A stretch of 64,000 bases of DNA from Mycteria americana. Lineage: Eukaryota > Chordata > Aves > Ciconiiformes > Ciconiidae. The position numbers and the translations under genes are program-made. Under the pieces are notes generated by a model. The model searched no databases. It was not told where the DNA came from and saw nothing but the letters and a program-made list of their open reading frames with translations. Shown in pieces: positions 34,741 to 46,800 of the stretch (its first letter is position 1; each line of letters starts with the position of its first letter). Where the stretch lies: assembly GCF_035582795.1 (NCBI RefSeq), contig NC_134368.1, forward strand, positions 4,277,501 to 4,341,500. The letters are read 5' to 3'.

Positions 34741-37700
34741 TCCTAGCCTTGCAAACTACAACTATGATTGGCAAACTCCATTCCAAAATGCGGTATGTCT
34801 TGAATATAGAAGAGCTGTAAAAATCATCATGTCACAGAGTGTCTTCAGACATGGTAAGTGCAAGAACTGTTTGGGAAACAGTTGGTCTGTTCTAGAAACT
34901 GCTTTAATTGGGAATAGCAGTGGACATTTATTCCCTGCTGCAAGATCTTTCCCAGGGTTTGACACACGTGTGCTGTGATGTCTACATTTCTATGCATTTG
35001 ATCTTAATTAGAAGGACTGACAATGAGTCAAGCATCTGTGTCCAGGGGTTTAATAGAGTATAATGAAGGTTTTGCTTGTTGGGGATCATGTCAACATTTA
35101 ATTAATTACAATGAGCTACAATGTTGGCATTTGAGACCAGTTAGTCTCTCCGCACTCTCACATCCAGAGCTAATACCCTTTGGTGTGCTAGTAATTACCC
35201 AGAGCAAACAAAGCTGAGAAGAACTAAGCACCACAGAGTGCTTTCTGGGTCCTTCCTCTCAAAGCAAGCTGTGGATGCCATGAGCAGAGACCTGAGCCAG
35301 CTTTGGACAGTCATTCAGGTCCCAGCAGCATTAAAGCTGCATTTTTTGTGCTGCTGAAGAAACCAGTGCGTGACATGCTAATACTGCTTTTCAGCTCTGG
35401 GGACAGCTGGTGGGAGCAGCCTTGGGTGTTCTTGTGCTGTGCTGTTTGGTGCTTGCCCTACCTGGTATTTGTGGGGCCCACAGCCCAGCTGGGAGTGGTT
35501 CTAAGGACCCCTAAAGTTGCTGGAAGAGCAGATGTATGGATGTAAAACTCCATGAAAAAGAGCTTTTTTAATAACACTCCTTTCTCCTGATCTGTGAGCT
35601 TTCCCCTCTCAGTCCAGCACAAAAATGTATAACCAAGATCAAGAGAACAAAAAAACCCTCAAACAACCAAAATGGCTTATTAAAAAAAAAAATCTCCCTT
35701 CTTCTTCCTACACCTAGTGCTTTCTCTGTGGAGACTGTCCTAAGGCCCCCATGAAAATATCCCCTGTTCCCTATCGGGGCAAGCAAATGGTCTCTGCCAG
35801 TGACTCTGTCCTGTGCCTTCCTCTCCGCAGTTGCATCTCACTCTCGCAGGGACAGGTGCCAAAGGACACAGGCTCGTTCCTGGCCATGCCCAAATGAGGA
35901 AAATCAAACCCAGGGCAGCCCTGCCTGCAAGCACTTGGCAAACCCTGCCGGCTGCTCAGTGATGCTGGCGTCCTGCACAGCATCAGCACTCGGAGTTGGG
36001 AGGCTTTGCATCCCGGCGTTCCCATCACCCTGCATTGCTTCCCCGTTTGGCGGTGGGTAGGTGACCGCCTTGTTTCTCCATTCCCTCTACCTGATTCCTC
36101 TCCCTAAGGTGTTTCCACCTTATTTCCTTGGCTTTTTGCTAAGGTTTCCACCTTATTTCCTTGGCTATCCTGTTCAATACCGGCTACCTGTGGCCTTTTC
36201 CTTTACCATGCCCCTGCAACCCATAAGGAGTGAGGTAGACTTCTGCTGAGAACCTCAGAAATGGAGTTAGCCATGCCAGAAACCAGCCTAAGTCTTCAAG
36301 GTAAGCCACAGGGACAAAAGCAAGTGATGGGGTGGCATCACAGCTGCTTTCATATTTTTCCAGGAATACACTAGTTTCTCTCAATGAGGCTGTCTCAGCC
36401 CCATGAAGGTAGGTCACAGGGAGAAAGCAAGGAAGCTGTCCTCAAATGTCTCTCAGGGTGAGTGCATCTGTCCCTTGCATGCCTGCTCATGTAGATCCAT
36501 GCAAAAGGAAGTTGTTACTGTGGCTTTTTTCACCTTAGCCGAGTGCTTTTTCTGCAGGTGTCAGATACCTTGTAGGAGATACAGGCTTTCCCCTAAAAAG
36601 ATCTTAAACCCCATGACTGTAGCACGGAAGCATCTGGGATATTATTTTCTCCTCCCTGCAGCTGTGAGGTCTGAGTCTTCAGTAATCACCACCTTGCTTC
36701 TGTCTTTGAGAGGTCCCTTTACCTCCTGCTGGCCCAGAGGAGATGGGACTGCTCTCCTCAGTGACTCAGTTGGGGTGAATGTCACCTGGACCTCTCTCTG
36801 CAAGATGCTGAGGGAAATCCTTGAGAGATGGTACTTTCAAAACCTGACTGCTCTTCTGGGTTAGACTGGGCAGCTACAGCTGGTCCACTTTGCAAAATGA
36901 AATGAATATTAAGAAAATAATAATAATTAAAAAATCTCTGATGAACTGGCCAGGATGCTTTTTGGGGTATAGAAGAGACAGGCTGAAAGCATGTGAACGT
37001 GGAAGAGCAGTGGCTGGGACCTGAGACTCTTATGTCCCTGGGAAGCATGTCAGCATAAGACTATGAGAGAAGGGGATGGCTCTTTTTCAGCAAATATCTT
37101 GAAAAGCACTGCAGGCCAACAAACACATTTTCCTCAGTGCTAGATCTCCAGCTGGAGCTGCAGGGCTGGACTTGTCCCGGATGGCTGGAAAGGGGAGTAC
37201 ATGAGGCTATGAAAAATCGCACCTGTGTCTCGACGCTCTTCCTTTCTAGGAGTCAGATCTGTGGGTCCACGCGGCACTTCGGATCTCTCTCTCACTGCTG
37301 TCCCCCTTTTTGGGGAGGAGCAGACTATTATGCTGAGAAGACAGCTGCAGCTCTAAGAGGCTTTGCAGAGTTACGCCAGAGCCTGGTCTGGCCTTGTGTC
37401 TCTACTGCCTGCCAAGGAATCACTGCTGATGAGTGCCTTAATAAATATACTTTATTCCAAGCGTACCTTGGATGCTGAGCTCTCTGTTGGGCTAAGCCTG
37501 ATGACACTCAGAGTGACCTCCTGGCATTTGTCTCTAGAGGAAAGCAGATAAATACCCTGATTCCAGTTCTTCCAACACTGTATATGCCGATGGATGCTAT
37601 CTCCCAATTATGCATCAGGCCACGTAGCATCATTCAGATACCCTGGTCCTTTCAGCCTATGCATCCGACGCCAAGAGTGCATGACCCAAGCTAGCAGGAA

Positions 37701-39456
37701 ATGGGGCAGTAATTACTGTTTTCAGCCAGACAACTCCTTTGCTGTTTAAAAAAAATTGCTTTTCTAACTGAACCAAGCTCTTACTTAAAATCTTGATGTA
37801 CATGTGCGTGTATGTGTTGGGGTGCGTGCATGAAGAAAAAGGTGTTTGGGCTGCTGTTCCTGTATAAGGGGCCCAAAACACAGATAGTATATGAGGCTTG
37901 GCACTTCTGTCTTCAACCTTAGTATCTGGAGGTGAGGCCTTCCCCAGCATCCCTGAGCATTTTTGGATCCTCCCATTATACTTGGAAGGCCCAAATCACT
38001 CCGCTCCACAGATGAATTTTCCGTTAACGTAGGGCTTATTTGGTTCCAAAACTGCACACAACCATGTGGCTGCCCAATGTCTAATTTCTGGGGTTGAGTC
38101 TTGTCAGGTCTATTTTTTTTTATACTGTCCTCCAAGCTTGAAAGCTCAGACTAGCTCATCTGTGCTTGCCCTGATCTGATGACCTCTTTAATACCTCTTA
38201 GAAGTAACTAGAAAACATCAATACAGTGCCATTACTAATACCATTAAGTCTATGTCTGAGCAGAAAAGAAAGAGCTCCTTGCCAGGTGTGGAGTTGAGCC
38301 TGGACTGATCCTGGATCCAAGCAAAGCCATTTCGAATTTGCTGACAGGTCTCTGCATACAACATCTTGTGACAGATGCTATTTCGATGAAGGAACAGATA
38401 ACCAGGACTGGGCTGAGGTGCATTGGTAGTAGAAGATACAATAGCAACAGCAAAGACAATTAGATTGCAGAAAGTGAGTTAGAGGCTCCCGTGTACCTCC
38501 ATAACTCCCTTGAAGAGAAAAGGTCAGCTTGTAATAGACATTTCAAGCTGTTATATTGCTCAGGTTGTTTCTGAAGAAGTGCAGTCCCCAAAACTTTGCT
38601 GTTTCTCCAAACTTCTTCTCCTATGAAGTTCTCTCATAGACCTGGATGGCATCTCAGAGGAACCACAAGTTTCATTGCAGGCTCACCAGGCCTGCCTCAG
38701 GCAACCAGGAAGGTTGCCTCATTAAGGCAGTCAGGTCATTCCCCCAGCTGCTTGCTAACAGGGAAGGAGACTGGCGTGGACTCCTCCTGAGCTCAGCTGG
38801 ATTTCATCCCCTTTGTGCCAGCAAAGCAGACATGAAGGAGCCAAAGATCAGAATTTGCACCACTCCTCTGCAACCTATTTTTCACAGCCCCGTGAAGTCT
38901 GTGTAATTCCCCAGCTGGAAATGCATGGGGAGGTGCTGTATTCAACTCTCTTATGGAAAGTGAAGCAGCAAGCTTTTCAGCAGACGTGCCCTTACTCCGT
39001 GCTTAAGGAAAAACACGGACAAATGAAAAGACTGACACGTCTGAGTCCTGCTTCAGTAGAGAAATGGGAATGTCAGCTCAGAGTCCTTCCTTGATAGTGG
39101 CACATCCATTTAAAACAAGGATAGGCTCCTTGGATCCCAGTTACCTCTGGAGGTGGTGGATCCTATAGCAAAGAGCAGGAGAAGCAAGAGACCTGCACAG
39201 TGTTTACCTGGGTACACACATGAATTCAGGGCTCACTTGAAGGTGGAGTTCTTGGAATAAATACAGGCAATGATATGGAGGGAGTGGACAAAATATTTGC
39301 ACAATCCTAGACTTTGTTGATCTTCATGGTTGGACTGAAACAAACTGTTTAAAAGAAGGAGATCCACCAAATGACGGAGAGGAAGCATAAGAGATGATTT
39401 CAATGAGCCAGAACAGCTGGGGCCCAGACTATCAGGGGTCTTCAAAGGGTATGATT
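34741..39456. other. Intron segment with a short duplication
   Basis: A TTAATTAA lies at about 35098. A 35-bp tandem duplication is at 36104-36168. A segment at about 37030-37520 contains an AATAAA (near 37440) and an LTR-like arrangement, but no ends could be fixed. No coding exon is seen; the 153-codon frame at 36403-36864 has no recognised domain. Confidence 0.5.
36104..36168. repeat. Near-perfect 35-bp tandem duplication
   Basis: CTAAGGTGTTTCCACCTTAT with its following bases (from 36104) is repeated from 36139 as CTAAGGTTTCCACCTTATTT, with a 2-base indel. Both copies continue CCTTGGCT. It is pyrimidine-rich. Confidence 0.9.
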
Positions 39457-39533
39457 CACAGAATCATAGAATCATAGAATGCTTTTGGTTGGAAGGGACC
39501 TTTAAATATCTAGTCCAACCCTCCTGCAGTGAA
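39457..39533 (-). repeat. CR1 3'-end fragment, minus orientation
   Basis: cagaatcatagaatcataga, then tggttggaagggaccttta and tagtccaaccctcctgcag, is the reverse complement of the avian CR1 3' end with a repeated ATTCTATG octamer. Low divergence marks a comparatively young copy, truncated to about 75 bp. Confidence 0.93.
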
Positions 39534-40334
39534 ATTCATCTCACACTTCATCTCACAAATTGACACCTAAATTTCTGCATGCGAGTGAAAGGCTCAATTC
39601 CAATGCCCGTGCAGGTGCCTCGTGCTGTTTGGCATGATACATGACATCCAAAACTTTCACACAGGACAGGTAACTGTGACACAGGACCTACAGGAGATCT
39701 GCTGCTTTCTGGAGTAGAAATTGGAGGCTAACTAGGACATCCTAGTACATCTTTAAGGGAAACAGCATGACGTCCCATACCACCCTGCATAGTAATGAGA
39801 GTTTAGGTACCTACCTCCCATGTGAATGCCTGGACATGTGCACCTATCTTCTGGAGCATTACTATGCCAGCCAGTTTGCCCCAGTTGCATATTCATTGTC
39901 AGTTCGAAGTTTGCCTGTGAACATCCTCACCACTGGAACAGACACTTCCATGAAAGTAAAAAGGAAGGACTTGGCCTGTGCAACCAGCACAAGGCATGGT
40001 GTGGGAGAGGAACCTCCCAAGGTCCATTCCCAACAGGCGGCTTGCACACAGTCACCCTGTTTTGAAGGCTAAGAGAGTTCACTAGCCGAGATAAAGGCTG
40101 TCATCTGCCAGCTGGCTTCAGCATCTGGGAACTTCCCAGGCATTTAGTTTACTGGTACAGATGCAGCTTACTTCTCTGAAATTTTGAGACATAGGTGGGC
40201 ATCAACTATCTAATGATATGGGCCTAACATACTGGAACAAAAGGCCAAGAGTGGAATAACTGAAGTAGGACAAACTAGGTCAATTATAACTTTACTGACT
40301 TAGATGGCTCTCCAGTAGGATCTGATTTTAGAGA

Positions 40335-40415
40335 CACAGAATAAGTGAGTTTGGAAGGGATCTCTGGAGGTATCTGGTTCAACCACTACTAAAAACATGG
40401 CCAACCAAGTTTTCT
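40335..40415 (-). repeat. CR1 3'-end fragment, minus orientation
   Basis: gacacagaataagtgagttt, then ggaagggatctctggaggta and ctggttcaaccac, follows the CR1 3' end in reverse complement, with more substitutions than the copy at 39457. Confidence 0.75.
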
Positions 40416-41204
40416 GTGCAAACAGCAAAGAGCGTGGCATTGGTGCCCATCTCTCCCATTGGGTTCCAAGTGTCTGGTCAGAAATTTGGAGATTTTTCTA
40501 AGCCACTAAATCAAGCAAGGCACGGTAAAGCATGCCGTGATTGAGGGTGGCAAAATTCCAGCATCACATGAATGACACTATATTTTTAACAAGTGACAAT
40601 ATTCACCAGCTGTACCAAAAAATAGAATCAAATCAGGCTTTGTATTTAATCTTTTTTAGAGATAAATAATTACTTCTGAATAACAGATACCATGGTTTCA
40701 TGCATTTAACCTACACATGAGATAATCTGTACTCCTTTGAAAGTTAAGCTGCTTGGAAACATCTGCTGGCAAACCATACTCAGCCAACTCACACCATAAG
40801 GCAATCAGCTCAACTTCAGGGGAAGGGTGCCGATGTGTATGTTGTGTGTAAGGGACTCCTAGGATAAAGAAAGCCAGTTACAAGACTGGGGCAATGGAGC
40901 TACTGGTAAGGAGGAGGTAAGCTGTGCAAAGGCTGAAGCTATTAATCAGGAGTTGGATTTAGGGTCAATTTATGTCACACAGTTTATACTTGCACTGCTG
41001 GATGGTACAGCTTTTTCCTCAGTGATAACCCATACAGAACAGACCTGTAGTGATGCAGATACTGCCTGAATTACATGGAGCAGCAAAAGCAGACTTGCAC
41101 ACTGGAACCAGTTTCATAGCGCCAGGGCAACCAGAAATTCCCATGTAATGGAAATACTCTGCTATGTAGTCATTATATAGGCCAGATCCATTTTCTCTGA
41201 CCTG

Positions 41205-41270
41205 AGGTCAAGGGAGGGACTAGATCATCTCTTAAGACAATTTGCAGCCCCAATCATCTATATTTCTACA
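41205..41270 (+). repeat. CR1 3'-end fragment
   Basis: gggagggactagatcatctc, then ttaagacaatttgcagcccc and atctatatttctac, follows the older CR1 tail (GGACTAGATGATCTCTTAAGG…CCAGCCC…TCTATG). Confidence 0.65.
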
Positions 41271-43090
41271 AAGCCAGTGGAGCAAATCCCCATGATTTTA
41301 ATGTGACAAGATGGAATTATTAAGACTCAGTTTTTGCAGAGTGTGTCAATCCATGCTTAGGAACAGAGCTATCTGTAAATCCAGATGCCTGGTTTGTGGG
41401 AAATTTCAGTGTCTGATATTTGTTTTCTTTCAAAAAACAGAATGCAATAAAAAAATTAATGAAAATTTCCGATGAACTATAAATTTAAAAAAAATGAATT
41501 CTAGGAACCTCCAGTGCACACTGTTGTGTAAAAGGGATGTATCCCTGGAAACCTGACAGCTACCAGCTGACATGGAAACACTCGTTAATCCATGGAGACA
41601 ACCATGCCAACAGTCAACCACCACTAGACGGATCTGCACCATAGGGCAGTGTCCCCCTCTCCCCTTTCTCAAGCCTCCCCAGCCACAGGGTACAGAAGAT
41701 GCAAAGTCCTTGGCCAGCTATGTTCCCTGAGGTTTCCCTGGGCTGAGCAACATAGGAGATCAGGCAACGGAAGTCCTGCGGCCCTTGGAATTTATGCATC
41801 TGGGAATCTGGAGTGTCTTAAAGTCTCCCAAATTAACATACTTGTAGCGGGAAGCCTTGAAGCATGAGAAAACCCTTTCTGGAGCCAGGGTGCTCAGGGC
41901 TTCCAGGTTACTTGTGTTAGATCCAGGAGTCAACCCCGGGTTAGCGCAGAGCTGCCAAGCTTTTCACTCTGCTGGTTGCATGGTAAGAAAGCCATGGAAA
42001 CTTGGCATGAATGGGCTGCCCTGGAGCTATGAGTAGTGACTGAAGTAGAGGTTGTTAAACCTGGGACATTTCCGCTTGGTTTTCCAACTGGCGTTTTCCA
42101 ATGGTGCCTCCTTTGCTGGCCAGCATCCAGACCTGCTACTTGGGAATCTCGTGAGTTCAGCGTCTGCTTAAATGCTTCACTTACTTCGCGCCACTGCACC
42201 CAGGAGAATGGCAAGTGCTTTGCAGATGTGTAGGAGGTTGAAACCATGCCCCAAATATTACAACAAGGTCAAATGTGACTGATTTGCATTTGCTGCTGAT
42301 TCTGGATTGACAGTGGAGAGCCCAGGGCCTTCTGGCATGACTGCATAAATAAAGGAGAAGGGGAGAGGTTGCACAAATGGATCTTTTCTCCATCGCCATT
42401 TAACCTCCGCTTAGTGGTTTTCTTTTCTTGTTTCTCACTCCTCCTTCTTCACTTATGTAACACACCATTTCCCAGCAATTTAATGCAAAAGATGCCAATC
42501 AATCACCTGCAGGCAGGTAAACTGTCAATTTTCTATCTGGAATAGCCATTTTCAGGTTTGCAAATGCAAATACATACAGGTCTGCACGACAATGCTTGTG
42601 CTTTGCAGCAGCATGGATGCCATCAGACATTTCAGTCCTGCACCCCTGACTGCTGTAAAAGCCAACACTTCCATTCCCAGCCATGCTGGATTGGGCACAA
42701 AGTTAAGCTGCTGACTTGGAAGTACAGAAGTGATGCAAGCAATGGGAAACAGAGGTCTCTTATTCTTTTGATCGCTGATGAGAAGGGAGGACAAAATGCT
42801 TCTGCTCAGACAATTTCACTTTCTGTTTGAAGAAAGTCCTTCCAGTTATTGGAGAAGATCAAAACATGCCTTGACAAATGGATGCTGACTTTCAGATTGT
42901 CCCGGGGAGGATTTCCCATTTGAACTCTCTAAAAAGGTAACTTTTGCTTCTCTGCAAAATCAAGGCACAGAGGCATTCTGCTGAGTTGCAGAATATCCTA
43001 CACTGACTCTGTGGAGGAGACAGGGAAGGGAGCATGGCTGCCCCTCTAAGCCACAGTTTCCAGGTGACTCCCAGTCACTGGGATGACATA
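41271..43090. other. Intron segment without recognised elements
   Basis: Nothing coding or repetitive is recognised. Frames of up to 105 codons occur on both strands. Confidence 0.5.
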
Positions 43091-43838
43091 GCATCACAGA
43101 ATCATAGCATGGTTTGGGTTGGAAGGGACTTTCAAAGATCGTCTAGTCCAGCCCCTCTGCCATGGGCAGGGACATCTTTCACTAGATCAGACAGCTCAAA
43201 GCCCCATCCAACCTGACCTGGAACACTTCCAGGGAGGGGGCATCCACAACTTCTCTGGGCAACCTGGTCCAATGTCTCATCATCCTCATAATAAAAAACT
43301 TTGTCCTAATGTCCAATCTCAATCTACCCTCTTTTAGTTTAAAACTGTTGCCCCTTGTCCTGTCATTACAGGCCCTGGTAAAAAGTCTCTCTCCATCTTT
43401 CTTAAAAGCCCCCTTTATATATCGAAAGGCTGCAATAAGGTCTCCTGGAAACTTCTCTTATCCAGGCTGAACAACCCCAACTATCTCAGTCCCTCTCCAT
43501 AGCAGAGGTGTTCCAGCCCTCTGGCCATCTTCATGTCCCTCCTCTGGACCTGCTCCAACATCTCCATGTCCTTCCTGTGCTGAGGACCCCAGATCTGGAC
43601 GCAGTACTGCAGGTGGGGTCTCACCGGAGCAGAGCAGAGGCACAGAATCACCTCCCTCGACCCGCTGGCCACGCTGCTTTGGATGCAGCCCAGGATATGC
43701 TTGGCTTTCTGGGCTGCGAGCACACATTGCCAGCTCATGTCCAATTTTTTATCCACCAGTACCCCCAAGTTCTTCTCTGCAGGGCTGCTCTCAATCCCTT
43801 CATCCCCCAGTCTGTACTGACATCCTGTCCTGCCCTTG
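43091..43838 (-). mobile_element. CR1 LINE, 5'-truncated copy (about 750 bp), minus orientation
   Basis: The 3' end is at the low-coordinate side (cacagaatcatagcatggtt, then ggttggaagggactttcaa). The copy runs back through the UTR-like region into the C-terminal part of ORF2. The minus-strand frame at 43481-43768 reads [18 protein letters not shown] residues, then [20 protein letters not shown] and [15 protein letters not shown], the conserved end of the CR1 reverse-transcriptase protein. The start ATG of that frame is not real, and the frame breaks before the ORF2 end. The copy is inactive, and its moderate similarity to the family suggests middle age. Confidence 0.93.
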
Positions 43839-46800
43839 CACTAGGCTATTTAAACAAGAAGAGGAAGAAGTTGGGTGACATGAGATATTCCCCCAGATGC
43901 TGTGTGATGAATGAGTCCAGATTCCACTTATGGACTCTGTCCTCGGGGAAGGGGGGGAAGCGTTGGACCAGCTGGGAGATTGCTCTCCCTAGGAGACCCC
44001 AGGGTGAAGGTGGTCTCTGCCATCCTCACACTCTGGGACATCTGTGCTCCTTTGTCCATTTCTTTTGACCTCCCTTGGCTTGGTTCCCTCAGAGACCTCC
44101 CTGAGGAATAAAGAGGCCTGGTATCAACTAACTGCATGAGACAGCTGATTATAATCTCCTCTTTGATGTCCTGGCATGGAGAAAAATCCCTGGATGCTCT
44201 GTTTGAGAGAGAGGAAATGGTCCAATTTATGGGCTGGCTCTGCAGACTTGGTACTTAGCCTGGGAACCTCTGTGGTCACGAATCTGCCCTTGTTCCTCAT
44301 CTGTAGCACAGGTGTCCAAGCTGTGGCCAATATGAGGAGGTGTGGGCGATACCGTCTATGCACAGAGCCCTAGAGAGGGATTTCGAGGTAACACTGGGAA
44401 GAATTTGGCTCTGTGGCTGAGCCTGACCTGGTGCCTGGCCCTCGATGCTGCTTCCACTGCCAGGTGCACTGAGCACTTGCAGGTGAAGAACGTCAAACTG
44501 ACCCCTCCTGCCTGGATTTTGGGATACCTCAAGGGCAGTTATATTTTAAGGGAGGGGTGACCTCCTTTCTCACTCTCTGCCACTACTAACCGTCCGTGAC
44601 TCTCCTTTGAAAGAAGCCACTTGGTCCCCTAAAATGGCTTTTGGGATATATAGAGCAGCAAAGGTGCATTTCAGTCTGGGACTTGTTCTGTAAAGGAAAA
44701 CCAAAAAATGGGTATAACCAAGAAATGTCATGGTTGTTCATAGCAATTACACATCTGCTTTATTATCCAACCTTCTTAATCATTTTACACACAGAGATTC
44801 CCAAGAGCTTTCGGGGCTCTACCAAGATACCTCTCCTGACACCACTCTCATGCAGCCTGCCAGAAAAAAAGACATCTGATGATATCAGGTCAAAAATATA
44901 TTGGATGGCTATTTCATTCACTGCAAAGCGTGCACATTGGAGGAGACAAACACAAATTTTCATGTAGGGCAAACTCATCAAATTGTTTTGGCCAAAGCAG
45001 ATGAGAGAGAAAGAGAATATTTGAAAAACAAGCAAAGTTTCAATCTTGAAACTTTTCTAAACAAAACTTTTCTTTTGGGGTAGGGAGGAACAGGCACACC
45101 AAAGTACTTTGTGTTGAAATTTGCTTACATTTAAGTTTACAAACCAAACCCAATCAAAGCACAGAGAGAAACAGGACATTGTGGGGCAGTTTGAAAAACA
45201 GAGTTTAATTTTCTTTTGTTGACCCAACAATTCTCTCTCTTCCGTCACTAGATCCTAAACCTGCTGATAAAAGACCACTATCAGCCTTCTGGATCTCCCT
45301 TGGGTGATTCAACAACCTCATTATCCAACTTTTCACTAAAAACACATTTTAATGCTTGATATTCGTCTGCGCATCTGCTGTGGAGCACTTGTGGTAGTCC
45401 CACAACTTAATGGTGGCCAGAGGTCAACAATTTGCACAGTTAAGCTCACAAAACCAAGGCAATAAAGTCTTTAGAGTGAGGAGTTACCATTTTGCTATGG
45501 GACTTCCAGCTCCTACACGCACGCTCCTGGATGTAACTGCAGCACAAATAGATTTTATTAGTAGGAATAACAAATAATGAATTGTTCCCAAATGATCACA
45601 TTCTCGCATTCTCTGTTTTGTAGGTTTTTGGATTTTTTGCTTGTTTGTTTTTCTGTTTGCTAAATGGCAATAAACAGCTCAGTTTGCTTTTAATTTGTAG
45701 GCCTTTTCTGCGTGGTTTTGCAGGCATTCCCAAATTTAATAGAAACATCTGTCTAGTGGGATGCTTTTTGCTTCTTACCAGTATCAGGGGTAATAGAGGC
45801 AAGCTACTGCTTAGCACTGATGTCAGCCTTCATGGTTTCTGCTGAAATCTGCAGGAAGCAAACTCCAGTTTACCTGTCAAAACCTGCCATAGTGTTTCTG
45901 TTTTGTGTAGAGAATGAAACAGAGCAACATGCAATAACGATAACCTTGGAGAGGACGAAATCAAGTGAAAACTTGCTAGTGCTGAAGCTTTTCTGAGTGA
46001 CCAGCCTAGCACCAGCAGAGTCAGCTGAAAGAGGCACTCAGAGTGGGATGGAGATCAACAGCCACTAAAGAGGAAGTTTTCAACCTTGTGAAGGAAGGAA
46101 ACAAGCTCTGGGTACAAGGATCTGTGCAGGTATCTGGGTGACAACAGTGGTGACTCCAGTGGTGACCCCAAGGCAGACACCCAAATTCAGTGTCTTACTT
46201 TGCAGGGCCATTAAAAATGCCCACACCGTTGCCTGGGTACCTGCCAAACCCCTGAACAGGATTTTTTCTAACACCAACAGATAGAGGTGTCCATTGCTAT
46301 GAGGAGGGGAGGAGGGAGAAAAGCAAAGCTGCCTGTCTGAGGGGCTGGGAGGTGCTTGTAGAGAGAGGTGGGTTCCAGGGGACATTTTGGGCAGCGTAGA
46401 TGGGAGAGGATGGGACAGCATGGCTAAGCATAAACAAAGGGCTAGCTAAGGAAAGAGGTTCCTAAATTTTTCATCCAAGGGGGGCTTCAAACCTTGAGAT
46501 CCTTTGCTCCTGTGACTGCTGCAAAGGTGTTGCCTTTTCCTTGGGTGCTGAGAGCTGGTGGAGGTATGATGGAGGTATTTAAGAGAGCCTGTTTTATTGC
46601 AGCCCAGGCTAACTTCCAATGCCTGTCCACCTGAGAACCTTACTGATGGAGTATTTGATGGGAAAAAGGAGTAGGGAAACCAGGTCCTGATACCACCTAT
46701 GGCTGGCCCTGTCCCTGTGTCTCTCTCTTCACAAGCAAAATGATTTCTCATGGATTGTGACACCTTTTTCAAATGCGTGTGGTGGAATTGCATCCTTGAT

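Noticed and set aside
36403..36864. 153-codon plus-strand frame
   Set aside because: No domain, no homolog recognised, and no exon signals that fit.
43481..43768. Frame with reverse-transcriptase-like residues as a host gene
   Set aside because: It is the C-terminal ORF2 remnant of a 5'-truncated CR1 element.
43508..44068. 186-codon plus-strand frame
   Set aside because: It mostly runs antisense through the CR1 copy and has no recognised domain.
43839..44160. Possible LTR-like segment (TATTTAAA near 43847 and AATAAAG near 44107)
   Set aside because: No terminal TG/CA pair with a target duplication was found; the signals are common by chance.
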